A DNA stretch of 64,000 nucleotides, from NCBI RefSeq assembly GCF_008728515.1, contig NC_044978.1, forward strand, positions 148,052,262 through 148,116,261. The letters run 5' to 3'. Under the pieces are notes generated by a model that saw nothing but the letters and a program-made list of their open reading frames with translations, was not told where the DNA came from and did not search any database. How positions within the stretch are numbered: position 1 is the first letter of the stretch; the number at the start of each line of letters is the position of its first letter. Of the stretch, positions 29,116 through 40,714 are shown in pieces. The translations under genes were made by a program, and so were the position numbers. This DNA is from Papio anubis (Eukaryota > Chordata > Mammalia > Primates > Cercopithecidae).

Positions 29116-29890
29116 TCCAAGCTGTTAATCAATACATTAGAAAAAATAACGGGGCACTGATTTCCCACTTTAAGACTTCCTTAATGGGTCATTTCCATCT
29201 TGCCAGGATCGACGCTGATTTTGTTTCTGTTCACATCAGATTCAGATTGCTTTTTTTTTTTTTTCCTCAAAGTATTATATTAGCAGTACTTCAACTCATA
29301 GGAAATAAGTCTTATTAACCTGCCTAGGTATTGTATTTGGATCTTTCCCTGTTTTAGGCAGTCAGATGGGCTGAGTTCACGGTTCTGGGAAGTCTGATGG
29401 CATCTGCACCTCTTTTCACCAAGTTATTCCCATCACCTCCCTCTGGTAGCATTTCAAGAGTTTTTTCGTCAACATGTAAGGGTTGATTTATGTTTTGAGA
29501 GCCACACCTTTTTCAACAAAACACACACAGATGCCATACAGAAATAGAAAATGACCTTTACCCATGAAAAGAATTTTGATGAATTGCAGGAAGTAATATA
29601 CTGTGCAAGGAAAATAGTCTTTTGATCTTTTTTTTTTTTTTTTAATGTAAATCACTTCCCATGAAGAACACTCTGAGTCTAATGAGGTTCTTTAAGTGGA
29701 GAGTACAAAGACCACCAGAGTATTGGAGAAGAAATCCACTGTGTTGGTGTCTGATCTACTCCTACTAATGGAATGTATATACTGGGGAGGGAGGAGGAAG
29801 TTGGGGGCTGTTAGAGGGAATGACCAAAAGCATTTGGAGTATTCCGTCAATATTTCTTGGTTATTGAACATGGGGGCTGGACTCTCTATA
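29116..29890. other. Stretch without recognised gene
   Basis: No exon or RNA gene was seen. Runs of T lie at about 29250-29263 and 29630-29643. Confidence 0.45.
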
Positions 29891-29891
29891 G

Positions 29892-30504
29892 CAATGTTTT
29901 CAAACTATGAACTGGGACTCATTAGTGGACTCTGAGACCATTGTTGAAAGAAATAGGAAAATTTAAAATACAGAGGTGAATAATAAACATCAGAGTGTAT
30001 GACACAGCATAAGGATAGACAGTGTTTTGTGAAATTTTTCTAAAGACATGTGTACACAGAATGTCCATACTAAGTTGCAATGTAAAATGTTCTTCTTAGT
30101 GTGTATCATGTTCAAAAAAAGCTTTAAAAACACTACTAAATAGAACCAACCACAGGCATTCTTTCTGCCTTCTGAGAACTTAAACTGTAAGGCAAAAATG
30201 ACAATTCTTAAGGTTTTTTAAATGTTAGGGAAATTTTATCCAGGTGATTTGGAGAGTAGGAGTGAGGAGGTTGTCTCAGGAGTGCCAGGAGGGGGCTATT
30301 GCAATAGGAACAAATGACTCTACACTTTTTGTTAATGAAGGTGAATTTTTGAGATAAAGTCAAAAAACCCTAAAGGCAAAAGTCAGAGTCTGGTAGATAT
30401 GAAGCGGTGGTGGTTCCAACTTCATGGGCTGGGAGGAGAGGCCCAGGCATTTTAAATGATCCATTCAAAGTATGCTTTTGCCCACTACAATTTGGGAACC
30501 ACTG
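29892..30504 (+). mobile_element. Probable hAT-type DNA transposon relic
   Basis: The start CAATGTTTTCAAACTATGAA and the end TTTGGGAACCACTG are imperfect inverted repeats of each other (CAATGTTTTCAAACT against CAGTGGTTCCCAAATT). The next bases (GGGACTCATTAGTGGACTCT) resemble a common hAT-Charlie element. The centre is eroded and no 8-bp TSD was found, so the boundaries are provisional. Confidence 0.45.
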
Positions 30505-30605
30505 ACACAGGGCTTTTTTTTTTTTTTACCAGATTAATTCCTACCATGTGTGCAAATGTGAATGTCTTCTGTTTTATTCAGTACAACATAACATTGATCC
30601 TAATT

Positions 30606-30786
30606 CTTCTTCTTCTCCTTCTTCTTCTTCTTCTTCTTCTTCTTCTTCTTCTTCTTCTTCTTCTTCTTCTTCTTCTTCTTCTTCTTCTTCTTCTTCTTCT
30701 CCTTCTTCTCCTTCTCCTTCTCCTTCTCCTTCTCCTTCTTCTCCTTCTCCTTCTCCTTCTCCTTCTTCTTCCTCTTCTTCTTCTTT
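30606..30786. repeat. GAA/TTC microsatellite tract
   Basis: About 180 bases consist of TTC units, with CTC-containing interruptions in the second half. The opposite strand is pure purine. Open frames in all three phases give poly-Leu, poly-Ser or poly-Arg products and are artefacts. Long GAA/TTC tracts can form triplex DNA and are length-unstable. Confidence 0.97.
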
Positions 30787-30884
30787 TTTTAGTAAAGAGA
30801 TAGAGCCTCACTAGGTTCAATCGATCCTCCTGCCTTGGTCTTCCAAAGTCCTGGGATTACAGGCATGCACCACTGTGCTTGGCC
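30787..30884 (-). mobile_element. Alu left-arm fragment joined to the TTC tract
   Basis: TTTTTTTAGTAAAGAGATAG, GATCCTCCTGCCTTGGTCTT and GGGATTACAGGCATGCACCA end at CTTGGCC, the reversed Alu 5' end. The tract abuts the position of the central A-rich linker, and no right arm is visible on its other side. An internal deletion removed part of the left arm. Confidence 0.85.
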
Positions 30885-31758
30885 ACATTGATTACAATTG
30901 ATGCTTTCAGATAAAGGTTTATTTTACAGTTATCATGATATAGCTCCAGTAAGAAGGACATAAGATTTTTATACTTCTCAAAAGGGAAGGCTGATCCAGT
31001 GGAAGCCCTCCATCCACCTGAGTAAACAGAAACTCATAGAGGCTAAAAAAGTTGTCTAGGGTCACACATCTGAGGCAAGAAGGCAGCTGTCCCCACCCCT
31101 GTCCTGGGCCCTTTCTCCCATGGATCTTCTCCCGTAACACACTGAGGCATGAAGCGTTTGGTCTTGACTGCAGGAGGGACTGATAGAGTTGTACACAGGG
31201 ACTTTGGTTCTCTGTTTGTGAGTCTATTCCCAGCTCTTAGGGACATTTTTACTTCTTTTGTCAGATGGGACACAGCCACACTTTCTAGGGGACTCTAGCA
31301 CAAGTTTCAAGAGGTAGCTAGCCAGGAAAGTACTGACTACCCCCAGGCTTGGGCTCCTGCCAGCTGTCTCCCGCGCTTGTCTGACCCTATTACGGGTGCT
31401 GAATCCTTTGAAGCCAAACTGACTTTTTAAACGCTGACTTCCCGAAGTGAGGAATAATTATTTTCATATGTGAACCTGGAGAAATGTAGATAATGATGGC
31501 AATGAACAAATGCAGGTTAAAAAACAAAATTTTCTCACTGCCAAAAGAATTCTTTCAGGATTCTCTCATATTTTCCATGCATTCACACAGCAAAAGAACT
31601 TAAGGCAAGGCAAGTTAACTAAGCTAGAAGAAACAACACTTAAGATTTACTAAAATACAATGTCGATCCCAAATCTGGTAATATGCAATACCTAAGAGTA
31701 CTGAGCTTTCCTCTCAGGCCTCCTGGAATCTACGTTATGACCTTATAAGTTGAAGACG

Positions 31759-31759
<1 letters not shown>
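30885..31759. other. Stretch without gene; possible MIR
   Basis: At 31015-31095 ACAGAAACTCATAGAGGCTA and GTCTAGGGTCACACATCTGA resemble a reversed MIR core. The rest is unassigned. Confidence 0.45.

Positions 31760-31796
<37 letters not shown>
31760..31796. repeat. TG/CA dinucleotide microsatellite
   Basis: About 18 uninterrupted GT units follow GAAGACGTT; likely length-polymorphic. Confidence 0.97.
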
Positions 31797-31798
<2 letters not shown>

Positions 31799-32241
31799 TA
31801 TCTTTTACTGGGCTCAGAGATGTCTATTTAATGATTGTACCTACACAAATGATACAGATATCTGTACTTATCTGATTAATTTAGAATTGTCCAGCAATTC
31901 AAGACAAATGTTTCTCTAAGATCTGATTTGCCTCAACTGACTTTGGTCAAATAAACACAATCACTATCAGTTCTCCCTTGTATAATGTGACATATGGATA
32001 GAGCTAGAAGTTATCCTATCCACATATATCCGAACAGGATATTATCTGGAAAGTTATTTGTTGCTTCAGTTTAGATTTGCTCCACTTGGTTTTGTTCTGC
32101 TCACCCTATGGGGTACCCATAGTTGTAGACTGTAAGTAATAAGATTTATTTTTCTATAGCTTTTCCCTGTAGTGAAGGACTCTAACTGAAATCCACTTTT
32201 CTTCTATCCTAATAACTTTATATGTCACTCCTTACTTTGCA
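31797..32241. other. Stretch without recognised gene
   Basis: No gene or named repeat was recognised. Confidence 0.45.
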
Positions 32242-32269
32242 ACACACACACACACACACACACACACAC
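32242..32269. repeat. CA dinucleotide microsatellite
   Basis: Fourteen AC units; complementary to the TG tract about 470 bases upstream. Confidence 0.97.
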
Positions 32270-32514
32270 GTACTAAGTTCAAGGTACTTCAGTGAGTCTG
32301 TGGTTGAAACAGGTTTCGATTCCCAAGATTTAGTCATAGAGCTTTTCAGGCAACTTATTATAATATCTATAGTAGTTGCAAGAAATGCCTCAAGGAGGAG
32401 ACAGGTCACATAAAGGAGTAGAGAAAGCAGGAGGAGAAAGCAGTGAATAGCGGGGCCACAGGGTCTGACAGCAAAGTTGTCCGATTGAACTCTCTGTGAT
32501 GATGGGCTTGGTCT

Positions 32515-32630
32515 AGACCTGTGCATCCAGTGTGGTAGACACTAATTACATGTAACTATTGAATGCTTGAAGTGTGGCTACTGTAACGGAGGAACTGGAT
32601 TTTAAATTTAATTTTAATTTAAAGAGCCAG
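32515..32630 (+). mobile_element. hAT-Charlie-type relic fragment
   Basis: ATGCTTGAAGTGTGGCTACT, GAGGAACTGGATTTTAAATT and TAATTTTAATTTAAAGAGCC match the right half of the family seen at 24245-24448. Confidence 0.65.
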
Positions 32631-33204
32631 CTGTGCTACTGGCTCTCCCATGGGATAGCTTGGGAGAGAAGTTGTGCTCTTTGGCTCCAGCCTACTGTTG
32701 CCATGTATGAGTGCTGGCTCAGAGGTGCCAGGTCTTCTGATTTTTCTAGAGAAATTGGAAATCCCAATTTTTGTGGGAACTTCATAATTTTTTAAATATC
32801 AGACCAGTAAAATCTGACATGACCGTGGTTCAGTTTTGGTTGACAGGCATCGCTAATCAGTGTAGGTCCATTCTCCTCACCCCATCGCCTCTTGTTTCCT
32901 GTTCCTTATCCCCTACCAGGAGAACATATTCTCCATCTATCTTCATCGGCCATTTGCAACTTGGCCCCTTGGCTGCTGCTCCTCCGCTGTCACACACCAC
33001 ACTCTATTGTCAACATTGCTGACTCGTTTCCTGCCCTCTCATCATCCTTCCCACCTCCGCTATCCCAGGGAAGCAATTCCAGTTTCTCCAACTGTGTTCC
33101 CAGAATCAAGCACAGTACCCAGTGAAGGGTGAGGAAAGGCCACATGAGAACAACGTGGAGACAAAAGGGCAGGGAGAAGGCAGAGTGGGGGTGGGGAGGA
33201 CTCT
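32631..33204. other. Stretch without recognised gene
   Basis: Pyrimidine-rich open frames at 32771-33125 have no supporting exon signals. Confidence 0.45.
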
Positions 33205-33512
33205 TGCCCCTTGGCTAATTCCTCCTCTTCCTTCAGACTCAAAGAATGCTTTCTCAGAGAGCTCTTCCTTGTCCCTGAACTAAATTTTTGTACTTTTATT
33301 ATTCTCCCAGAAAATCTTATTTTTTTTCTATCATAACACATAACAATTGGTAATTACAAGTTTATTGGGTTCCCGTCTTGCTTATTGTCTGTTTCTCCAA
33401 CTGAATTATAAACTTCAAGGGGGCAGGAGTCTGTTCTGTGCTCCATTCAAAAGCCCAAACAATGCTTGTAGGCGCTCAGTACATATTTATTAAACAAATG
33501 AATGAATGGTGA
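33205..33512 (+). mobile_element. L2 LINE 3' end
   Basis: CTTCCTTCAGACTCAAAGAA, GCTTATTGTCTGTTTCTCCA, AACTTCAAGGGGGCAGGAGT and a tail of ACATATTTATTAAACAAATGAATGAATG are the ordered landmarks of the ancient L2 3' end in sense orientation. Confidence 0.8.
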
Positions 33513-33859
33513 TGTAAGCCTAGTAATTCCTATGGGCTGTGATTGTACATCCCTGCTCTAAGCAGAAGTTTTGATCACACCACTCACCCTTTCCCCCATC
33601 TCCTACCGGAGTGTTCCTACTGCTGTCAGGGAACTTCCATGCCAGGTCAGAGTGACAGCTCTGATTGGTATTCCTGGGGACACCTGCCAACTGATATAAA
33701 AATAAAGTGTTTACTGGTTGACATAGGGTCTGAAAAAATGAGACCATAACCCCATATAGATGGAGATGGTTTTATCTCAATAATTCATTTTTTAATGAAT
33801 TAATAATTATAATAGCCCTCATTTTTTGAGCCAAGTACATGATGTTACCCTGTCTTTAT
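33513..33859. other. Stretch without recognised gene
   Basis: Nothing is recognised apart from AT-rich text near 33780 (TTCATTTTTTAATGAATTAA). Confidence 0.45.
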
Positions 33860-34050
33860 GGAGCATGTACCATGTGCCCAACATTTAAAATTACTTCATG
33901 TATTATTTCATGTAAGCTTTGCAAAAACCCAAAGAGCTATAGCTGTCACGTGACGGCTAAAACTGAGCTCAGATAAGTTGCATCTTTTGCTCAAGGTCAC
34001 ACAAATGGTAAGTGGTCATGCAAGATCAAGGCTCTCTGTCGGCCCTCAAA
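33860..34050 (-). repeat. MIR SINE
   Basis: GCATGTACCATGTGCCCAAC, CTCAGATAAGTTGCATCTTT and CTCAAGGTCACACAAATGGT follow MIR order on the minus strand. Confidence 0.78.
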
Positions 34051-34992
34051 ACCCACTGATACATTTCCTGCCATCCATTCTCAAATCTGCCCTGAGGAGG
34101 AGGAAGAGGTACACTCATTCCTAGGTGGGAGGGATGAGCAGTTCTCCCCTTTGTGGAGGTGAAAGAGGGTAGAGGTAAGAAAATGAATATAGGTTAATTT
34201 CCTACTTTGTGCCAGGCACATGTGACACTCATAGTCAGGAATTATAGTCTGTCTTTTTTTTAGGGGAGGAAAAAAAGCCCCACAGGAATCAAATGACTAT
34301 TTCTAAGGAGCAGATCCAGGCCTTCCTACATTCCCCTTTCACATTTGGATTTACCCTAATGTGAATCCCTGTGCCTAGCTCAGGTCTCAGACACTTGAGG
34401 GACAGTCCGGGCCTGAACCTTCTAGTCCCTGCATGCTTCCTTTGATAGGGGCACCCTGCAGCAATGTGGCTGGGTATTGAACTCTGCTTAGCAAAGTGAC
34501 CAAAATATATTACAGTTCCTACTCCATCTCTTAATTCTAGAGTAAATTCTTTGTTGTATCTCAAGGAAAGTTGCTACTATCCAAACATGTCCCAAAATAT
34601 ACAACTTTGGTAATGCTTTTGTTTCTCATAAACCATGGAGGTGAGACAAGTACTATTAGTTACAGGGGAGAAATCCTATTTGCTTTGCACGTGTTATGTC
34701 CCTTAAAGTATGGACATTTTATATTTCCTCTCTTTCTCTTTCCTCCCTCCCTCCTTTCCTTCTTGCCTCCTTTCTTTCCTCCCTTCTTCCCCTCCTTTCA
34801 TCCTTCCTCTTTGTCTTTTTTTTAAAAAAGATATTATTAAAAGTTAGATATTGTTTGCAGAATATTTAACTTTGAACTGTCTTGACCTATTGAAAATAGT
34901 TATTGTTAAATTACTGATTTTACTATGTACTGTTAGAACTTTTGAGCCAAAAGAGCTCACCAGAAACCCAGAGACTTGAGATTCTAGATGGA
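34051..34992. other. No gene; pyrimidine-rich tract inside
   Basis: No exon is supported. A C/T-only stretch runs at about 34727-34813 (CCTCCCTCCCTCCTTTCCTT). Confidence 0.5.
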
Positions 34993-35070
34993 CTTCTTTC
35001 TTTCTCTTTCTTTCTTTCTTTCTTTCTTTCTTCTTTCTTTCTTTCTTTTCTTTCTTTCTTTCTTTCTTTC
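34993..35070. repeat. TTTC microsatellite
   Basis: TTTC units with a few interruptions precede a reverse Alu; they probably grew from its A-tail. Confidence 0.95.
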
Positions 35071-35344
35071 TGACTAGGTCTCTGCTGTCTAGGCTAAGAA
35101 GTGCAGTGGCCGGTCTTATCTCACAGCCTCCACCTCCCTGGGTTCAAGCAATTCTCCTGCCTCAGCTTCCCAATTGGCTGGGATTGCAAGTGCCCTCCAC
35201 CATGTCCAGCTAATTTTTGTATTTTTATTAGAAACGGGGTTTCACCATATTGGCCAGGCTGGTCTTGAACTCCTGACCTCGTGATCCATCCCCCTCAGCC
35301 TCCCGAAGCGCTGGGATTACAGGTGCGAGGCACTGCGCATGGCC
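35071..35344 (-). mobile_element. Alu element (AluS-like, diverged)
   Basis: A reversed Alu runs from CTGACTAGGTCTCTGCTGTC to GAGGCACTGCGCATGGCC. The tail side is the TTTC tract. No clear TSD was found. Confidence 0.9.
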
Positions 35345-36341
35345 ACACTTATTTCTTAATAAGGCCACTTGGCCTGCAGTCTAAGGTGGAGTTCTGAATG
35401 TGTCCCAGAATCATTCCAAAGAGTTTCTTCTCAATAATTTAACTTTTCAATGTTTCTGCAGAAAGTTCAGATGGGATATCTTATCTTTCTGCTCAAATAT
35501 TTCACTGTGATTTCAGAGGGAACTCAAATCATGCAAGAGAAACAGCAGGAAGAACAGATCACCCAGATCTGTTAGTCTCAAGCTATTCCCACTATACCTT
35601 GTCCCCAACCCCCCATCTATCTCCCAAGCTTGATTTCTTTGTTGTGTTTCATCCAAGAGACAGATAATCAGCTGGTGAGCTTTCAGTCCTTTAGGTTTAA
35701 CCTGGAAGCAAGGGACTACCTGCCCCTGAATTGGCAGCCAGCAAGAGAGATGAAAAGGGAAATAATGTCTATTTTATAAAACATTCACACCCCAGTTCAC
35801 ATGAATACTAATCAAAGCATGCACAAATTCATAGCACATCATGTTTGAGAAAAAGATGTGAGTTATAATAGATCCCATTTCCATAATTCTAACATGCTGT
35901 AATTTCCATCTGATGAAATGTGACTATAAAATTAAAAGTGCCATTTTATGTGAGAACGTTCTAAACCTAGGCTAAAACCGGAGGAAGATATCTTTCAGAG
36001 TTTTGAAAAGAGGGTAGAAATATGGCAGAAATATGAGATACTCTCTAAAATGTATCAAAAATTTAGATGATATAGTAAGAAAAGAAACCAAAACTTTTCA
36101 TGATCACAAAGAGAAAAAAAGTCTTTAAAGATGTTACCATGTCACTAACTCTTGGAACAGTGCCTGGCATGTAGGACGTCAATATGTACTCAGTGAATGA
36201 ATTTGTTGAGCACAAGTTGAAGAAGAAGGCAGGAGGGAAAGGACAGAGAGGTCTGAGAACCAGACTTTCTGAGAATCAACAGGAAAGGTCTTTTGGGGAA
36301 CTGAAGAGGATATGAGAGTTGGACTTCAGAAGTAGGGTGGA
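35345..36341. other. No gene; possible MIR/L2 tail
   Basis: GAACAGTGCCTGGCATGTAG and ATATGTACTCAGTGAATGAA at about 36155-36200 look like an L2 or MIR 3' end. The rest is unassigned. Confidence 0.45.
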
Positions 36342-36813
36342 TGTATTAGTTTATCAGGGCTGCCATAATAAAATACTCTACTACAAATTGGATGACTTCA
36401 AAAAACAGAAATGTATTGCCTTATAGTTCTGGAGTCTACAAATAAAAAAATCAAGCAGGGCTATGCTCCTTCTGAAACCTATAGGGGAATCCTTCCTTGC
36501 CTCTTGCTAGCTTCTGGTAGTTTGCTGGCAATCTTTGGCATTCCTGGGCTTACATCTGCATAACTCCAGTCTCTGCCCTTATTGTAACGTGGTGTTCTCC
36601 CTGTAGACAGAGGTCTTCAGATGCCATCTTCATGTAAGGACAGTAGTCATGTTGGATTAGGGGCCCGCTCTACTCCAGTATGACTTCATCTTAATTAAAT
36701 ACATCTGCAGCAACCTTATTTTCAATTAAGGCCACAATCTGAGGTACTGCAGGTTAGGACTTCCGTGTGTCTTCAACTATCTTTTTGCAGGCGACACAAT
36801 TCAACTCATAATA
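36342..36813 (-). mobile_element. MLT1-type MaLR LTR, near full length
   Basis: TGTATTAGTTTATCAGGGCT, TTATAGTTCTGGAGTCTACA, CATGTTGGATTAGGGGCCCG and GGCGACACAATTCAACTCAT are in reverse MLT1 order. Confidence 0.87.
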
Positions 36814-36829
36814 GTGGGCACTAAAAAGT

Positions 36830-36997
36830 CAAAATGAGACCCACATTAGGATGGCTATTATTTTTTTAAAAGGAAAATAACAAGTAATGGCAAGGATGTG
36901 AAGAAATTGGGAACCCTTGTGCATTGCTGGTGGGAATATTAAATGTTGCAGCCACTGTGGAAAATAGAATGGTAATTCCTCAAAAAATTCAATGTAG
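36830..36997 (+). mobile_element. L1M 3' end, part 1 (split)
   Basis: GGCAAGGATGTGAAGAAATT, CATTGCTGGTGGGAATATTA and CACTGTGGAAAATAGAATGG are the L1 ORF2 C-terminal landmark in sense orientation. The element stops at an Alu TSD. Confidence 0.85.
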
Positions 36998-37325
36998 GGC
37001 TGGGCACAGTGGCTCACAACTGTAATCCCAGCACTTTGGGAGGCTGAGGCGAGAGTACTGCTCGAGGCCAGGAGTTTCAGACCAGTATGGGTAACACAGC
37101 AAGACCTGTCTCTACAAAAAATTTAAAAATTAGCCAAGTGTGGTTGTACATACCTATAGTCCTAACTACTCGGAAGGTGGGAGGGCTGCTTGAACCCAGG
37201 ATGTCAAGCCTGAAGTAAGCTATGATCATGCCACAACACTCCATTCTGAGCAATGGAGTGAGACCCCATCTCAAAAAAAAAAAAAGAAAAGAAAAAAGAA
37301 ACAAACAAACAAACAAAAAAACAAT
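36998..37325 (+). mobile_element. AluJ-like element
   Basis: This is a diverged sense Alu with the AluJ-type GCTTGAACCCAGGATGTCAA and a complex A-rich tail. The TSD AATTCAATGTAG (36986-36997) and AATTAAATGTAG (37326-37337) differs at one base. It splits the L1M. Confidence 0.9.
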
Positions 37326-37680
37326 AATTAAATGTAGAATGACCATATGATGCAGTGAGTCCACTTCTGGGTATATATTTGAGGAAGCTGAAAGTAGGGA
37401 CTCTAACACATATTTGTGCACTCATGTTCACAGCAGCATGATTTGCAGTAGCCAACAGTTGAAAGCAACCCAAGGGTCCGTTGAACAATAAATGGAGAAA
37501 CAAAATTTGGGATATACATACAACGAAATATTACCCAGCCTTGAAGACATTATGCTAAGTGAAATAAGCTGGTCACAAAGGGACAAATATTTTTTGATTC
37601 TACTCACATGAGGTACTTAGAATAGTCAAATTCATAGAGACAGAAAGTAGAATGGTAGTTGCCAGGGTATGATGCAAGGG
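37326..37680 (+). mobile_element. L1M 3' end, part 2
   Basis: ATGACCATATGATGCAGTGA, TTCACAGCAGCATGATTTGC and GAATGGTAGTTGCCAGGGTA continue the same L1M until the THE1 LTR. Confidence 0.85.
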
Positions 37681-38046
37681 TGTATTAGTTCGTTTTCACA
37701 CTGCTATGAAGAACTGCCTGAGACTGGGTAATTTATGAACAAAAGAGGTTTAATTGACTCGCAGTTCCACATGGCTGGGGAAGCCTCAGGAAACTTACAA
37801 TCATGGAGGAAGGTGAAAGGGAAGCAAAGCCCGTCTTACCCAGTGGCAGGAGAGAGAGAGAGAGTGAAGGGAGAAGTGACACTTCTAAGCCATCAGATCT
37901 TGTGAGAACTCACTCACTATCACCAGAACAGCTTGGGGGAAATCACCCCTACGATTTAACCACCTCCCACCAGTTCCCTCCCTCTACACATGGAGATTAC
38001 TATTCAAGATGGGATGTGGGCAGGGACACAGAGTCAAACCATATCA
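37681..38046 (-). mobile_element. Solo THE1 LTR inside an L1M
   Basis: The LTR runs TGTATTAGTTCGTTTTCACA to GTCAAACCATATCA on the plus strand, 366 bp, thus minus-oriented. The flanking 5-mers AAGGG and GAGGG are a probable TSD with one change. The L1M text continues on both sides. Confidence 0.92.
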
Positions 38047-38213
38047 GAGGGGTACATGGGGAGTTAGTGTTTAATGGTACAGAGTTTCAATTGGGGAAGA
38101 TGAAAAAGTTCTGGAAATGGATGGTGGTGATGATTGCACAAAAATATGAATGTCCTTATGCCATCAAACTGTATGTTTTAAAATGGTAAATTTTATGTTA
38201 CACATATTTTACT
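38047..38213 (+). mobile_element. L1M 3' end, part 3
   Basis: AAATGGATGGTGGTGATGAT and CATCAAACTGTATGTTTTAA are the classic L1M 3' UTR end. A short remainder (ACACCACAATTTAAAAAAAT) appears after the next Alu at about 38572-38592. Confidence 0.87.
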
Positions 38214-38507
38214 GGCCAGGCGTGGCGGCTCATGCCTGTAATCCCAGCACTTTGGAAGGCCGAGACAGGGGATAACCTGAGGTCAGGAGTTTAAGATCAG
38301 CCTGGCCAACATGGCAAAACCCCATCACTACTAAAAATACAAAAATTAGCCAGGCATGGTGGCATGTGTCTGTAGTCCCAGCTACTCAGGAGGCTGAGGC
38401 AGGAGAATCACTTGAATCGGGAGGCAGAGGTTGCAGTGAGCCAAGATCGCGCCACCACATTCCAGCCTGGGTAACAGAGTGAGACTCCATCTCAAAAAGA
38501 AAAAAAA
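38214..38507 (+). mobile_element. AluS-like element
   Basis: A full-length sense Alu (GGCCAGGCGTGGCGGCTCAT to GAGACTCCATCTCAAAAAGA) lies in the last bases of the L1M. Confidence 0.92.
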
Positions 38508-38508
38508 A

Positions 38509-38573
<65 letters not shown>

Positions 38574-38574
38574 A
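38508..38574. repeat. Compound AT-GT-AT microsatellite at Alu tail
   Basis: The Alu A-tail passes into about 11 AT units, then about 18 GT units, then a short AT run. It is likely polymorphic. Confidence 0.95.
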
Positions 38575-38610
38575 CACCACAATTTAAAAAAATCAAAATA
38601 AGGATTTGAT

Positions 38611-38954
38611 AAAGGGGTCCCTGAAGGCAAAGAATAGGGATTAGAAGAAACCTATGAAAGTGCTCTGAAAAAGTAAAGGAAAGGGCAGCAAAATAAGACA
38701 GTTAAATGATAGTATGTTTCTTTCTTTTGGAACATAAGGAATTTTGGAGGTCAAATTTCCCATGCATTGTAGTAGGTATTATTATCTGATGAGGAACTAG
38801 TCTCTAAAACCTGTGCCCTTTGGCTAGGCGCGGGTTCTCTGACTGAAAGTTGGACCACATGACTTTCAAGGTCACTTTTGATTCTTGGAGATTCTATCAT
38901 TTTAGGGAACTTACCCAAGGCTGCACACACTAGGCCCAAACTGGATGTATTGTG
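38611..38954. other. Stretch without recognised gene
   Basis: No gene or named repeat was recognised. Confidence 0.45.
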
Positions 38955-39110
38955 GTTCATTGAAAGAGCCCAGGACTTACATCAAAGCCCTGGTTTGGGT
39001 CCATGCAGCAGTTTCTCTGCCTTTAATAACCCTGTGTTTCTCATCTGTGAAAGTACGCTAATAATTCTTAACTTCTCAGGGATTGTAGGGATGCAATGAT
39101 ATATATGAAA
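38955..39110 (+). repeat. MIR SINE
   Basis: AAAGAGCCCAGGACTTACAT, CAGTTTCTCTGCCTTTAATA and TCTCATCTGTGAAAGTACGC give a sense MIR. Confidence 0.75.
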
Positions 39111-39785
39111 GCAATTTTTTACCAACTCAGGAAGCTATTTATTAGACCTTATTTGGGACTATTCATAACTCACCTCAAAAGTTCAGGATATCTAGTAATA
39201 TATAGCAAGGACAGCAATCTTACTTTACTGAGTGGCTGTAAAGGTAAAATCCATATAAATTATATGGTGAGAAGCACAGGCAGGCCCTAGCCCTCCACCA
39301 GAACCCAAAGCTCACATTAGGGGGCTTAGGCATCCTCACAGGTTTCTAGCTTCATTCTACTTGTATGCCATGGATCTATACTTATTCTTTACAGCATATG
39401 GCTCAATAATACATTTTTGTTTTGCAAGAACAGAATAATGAATTTTCTTCCTAAATGAGTTTAGAGTGAGCAGTCAACACAATGCCTCATCACCTTCAGT
39501 GTTTGAGTGTGATTTTCTAAGAGGCAAGTACATGATCCTACACAATCACAACACAGCCTAAAAGTCAGAAAATTAACATTGATGAGTCACTACCATCTAA
39601 TCCTCAGACCCACTCAAGATTTTCCAGTTGTCTCAATAGTGGCCTTTATAGCAAAAGAATTCAGCCCAGGATCACATATTATATTTAATTGTCACATCTC
39701 TTTAGTCTTCTTCCATTTGGAACGATTCCAAGGTCTTTCCTTAATTTTCATGACCTTAATACATTTAAACTTTTAAATAGGACAA
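39111..39785. other. Stretch without recognised gene
   Basis: No exon, RNA gene or named repeat was recognised. Confidence 0.45.
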
Positions 39786-39960
39786 ATCCAGCCTGGTCAC
39801 TCACCTTTGGAAATAAAATTGTATCGGAACACAGTCGTGTCCATTCATTTACACGTGGCTGCTTTTGTGGTACAACAGCAGAATTGAGTAGTTGTGACAG
39901 ACACTGTAAGGCCCACAAAGCCTAAAATATTTACTATAGGGACCTTTGCAGAAAATGTAT
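39786..39960 (-). mobile_element. hAT-Charlie-type DNA transposon
   Basis: CATTCATTTACACGTGGCTG, ACTGTAAGGCCCACAAAGCC, TAAAATATTTACTATAGGGA are the reverse complement of the family at 14051-14271. Confidence 0.75.
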
Positions 39961-39999
39961 GTCAGAAATGAAAGACATAAATGTTGGAAAGGAAGAAGA

Positions 40000-40443
40000 C
40001 TGGCTTTAATTTGTTTTCTTGCTTAAGTCCTAGGAGTCTATAAAATAACTATTAGAACTCGTAAATAAATTTAGAAAAGTTGGAGGGTATAAAACTAGTA
40101 TTTAAAATATCTATTTCATTTTTGTATGTATTAGCAACAAACATTTGGAAAGTAATATTTTAAAAATATCATTAAAATAGCATTAGAAAAGATAAAATAC
40201 TTAGAAATAAAATAATGAACAATGTATAGTACCTCTACACTGAAAACTAAAGAACGTTGCTGGAAGAAATTAAAGGAGAGCTACATAAAGAGACACATCA
40301 TGTTCACCTATTTGTCAAAATAGATAAGATATCAATTTTTCCCAAATTTATTACAGACTTAATGCCATCCCAGAGAAAACTCCAGCAAGATTTTTAAAAA
40401 AGACACTAACGAGCTAATTCTAAGATTTATATGAAAATGCAAA
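40000..40443 (+). pseudogene. L1M ORF2, part 1 (host of nested insertions)
   Basis: ACTTAATGCCATCCCAGAGA and AACGAGCTAATTCTAAGATT belong to the post-RT part of an old L1M ORF2. Frames are destroyed. This element carries, in order, an Alu fragment, an MLT-like LTR, an MLT2-like LTR and a complete L1 insertion. Confidence 0.8.

Positions 40444-40714
<271 letters not shown>

Noticed and set aside
30456..30820. Long open frames coding poly-Leu, poly-Ser and poly-Arg
   Set aside because: They are the three readings of a TTC/GAA microsatellite and have no gene context.
37077..37503. 114- and 99-codon minus-strand frames
   Set aside because: They are antisense Alu joined to antisense L1M text.
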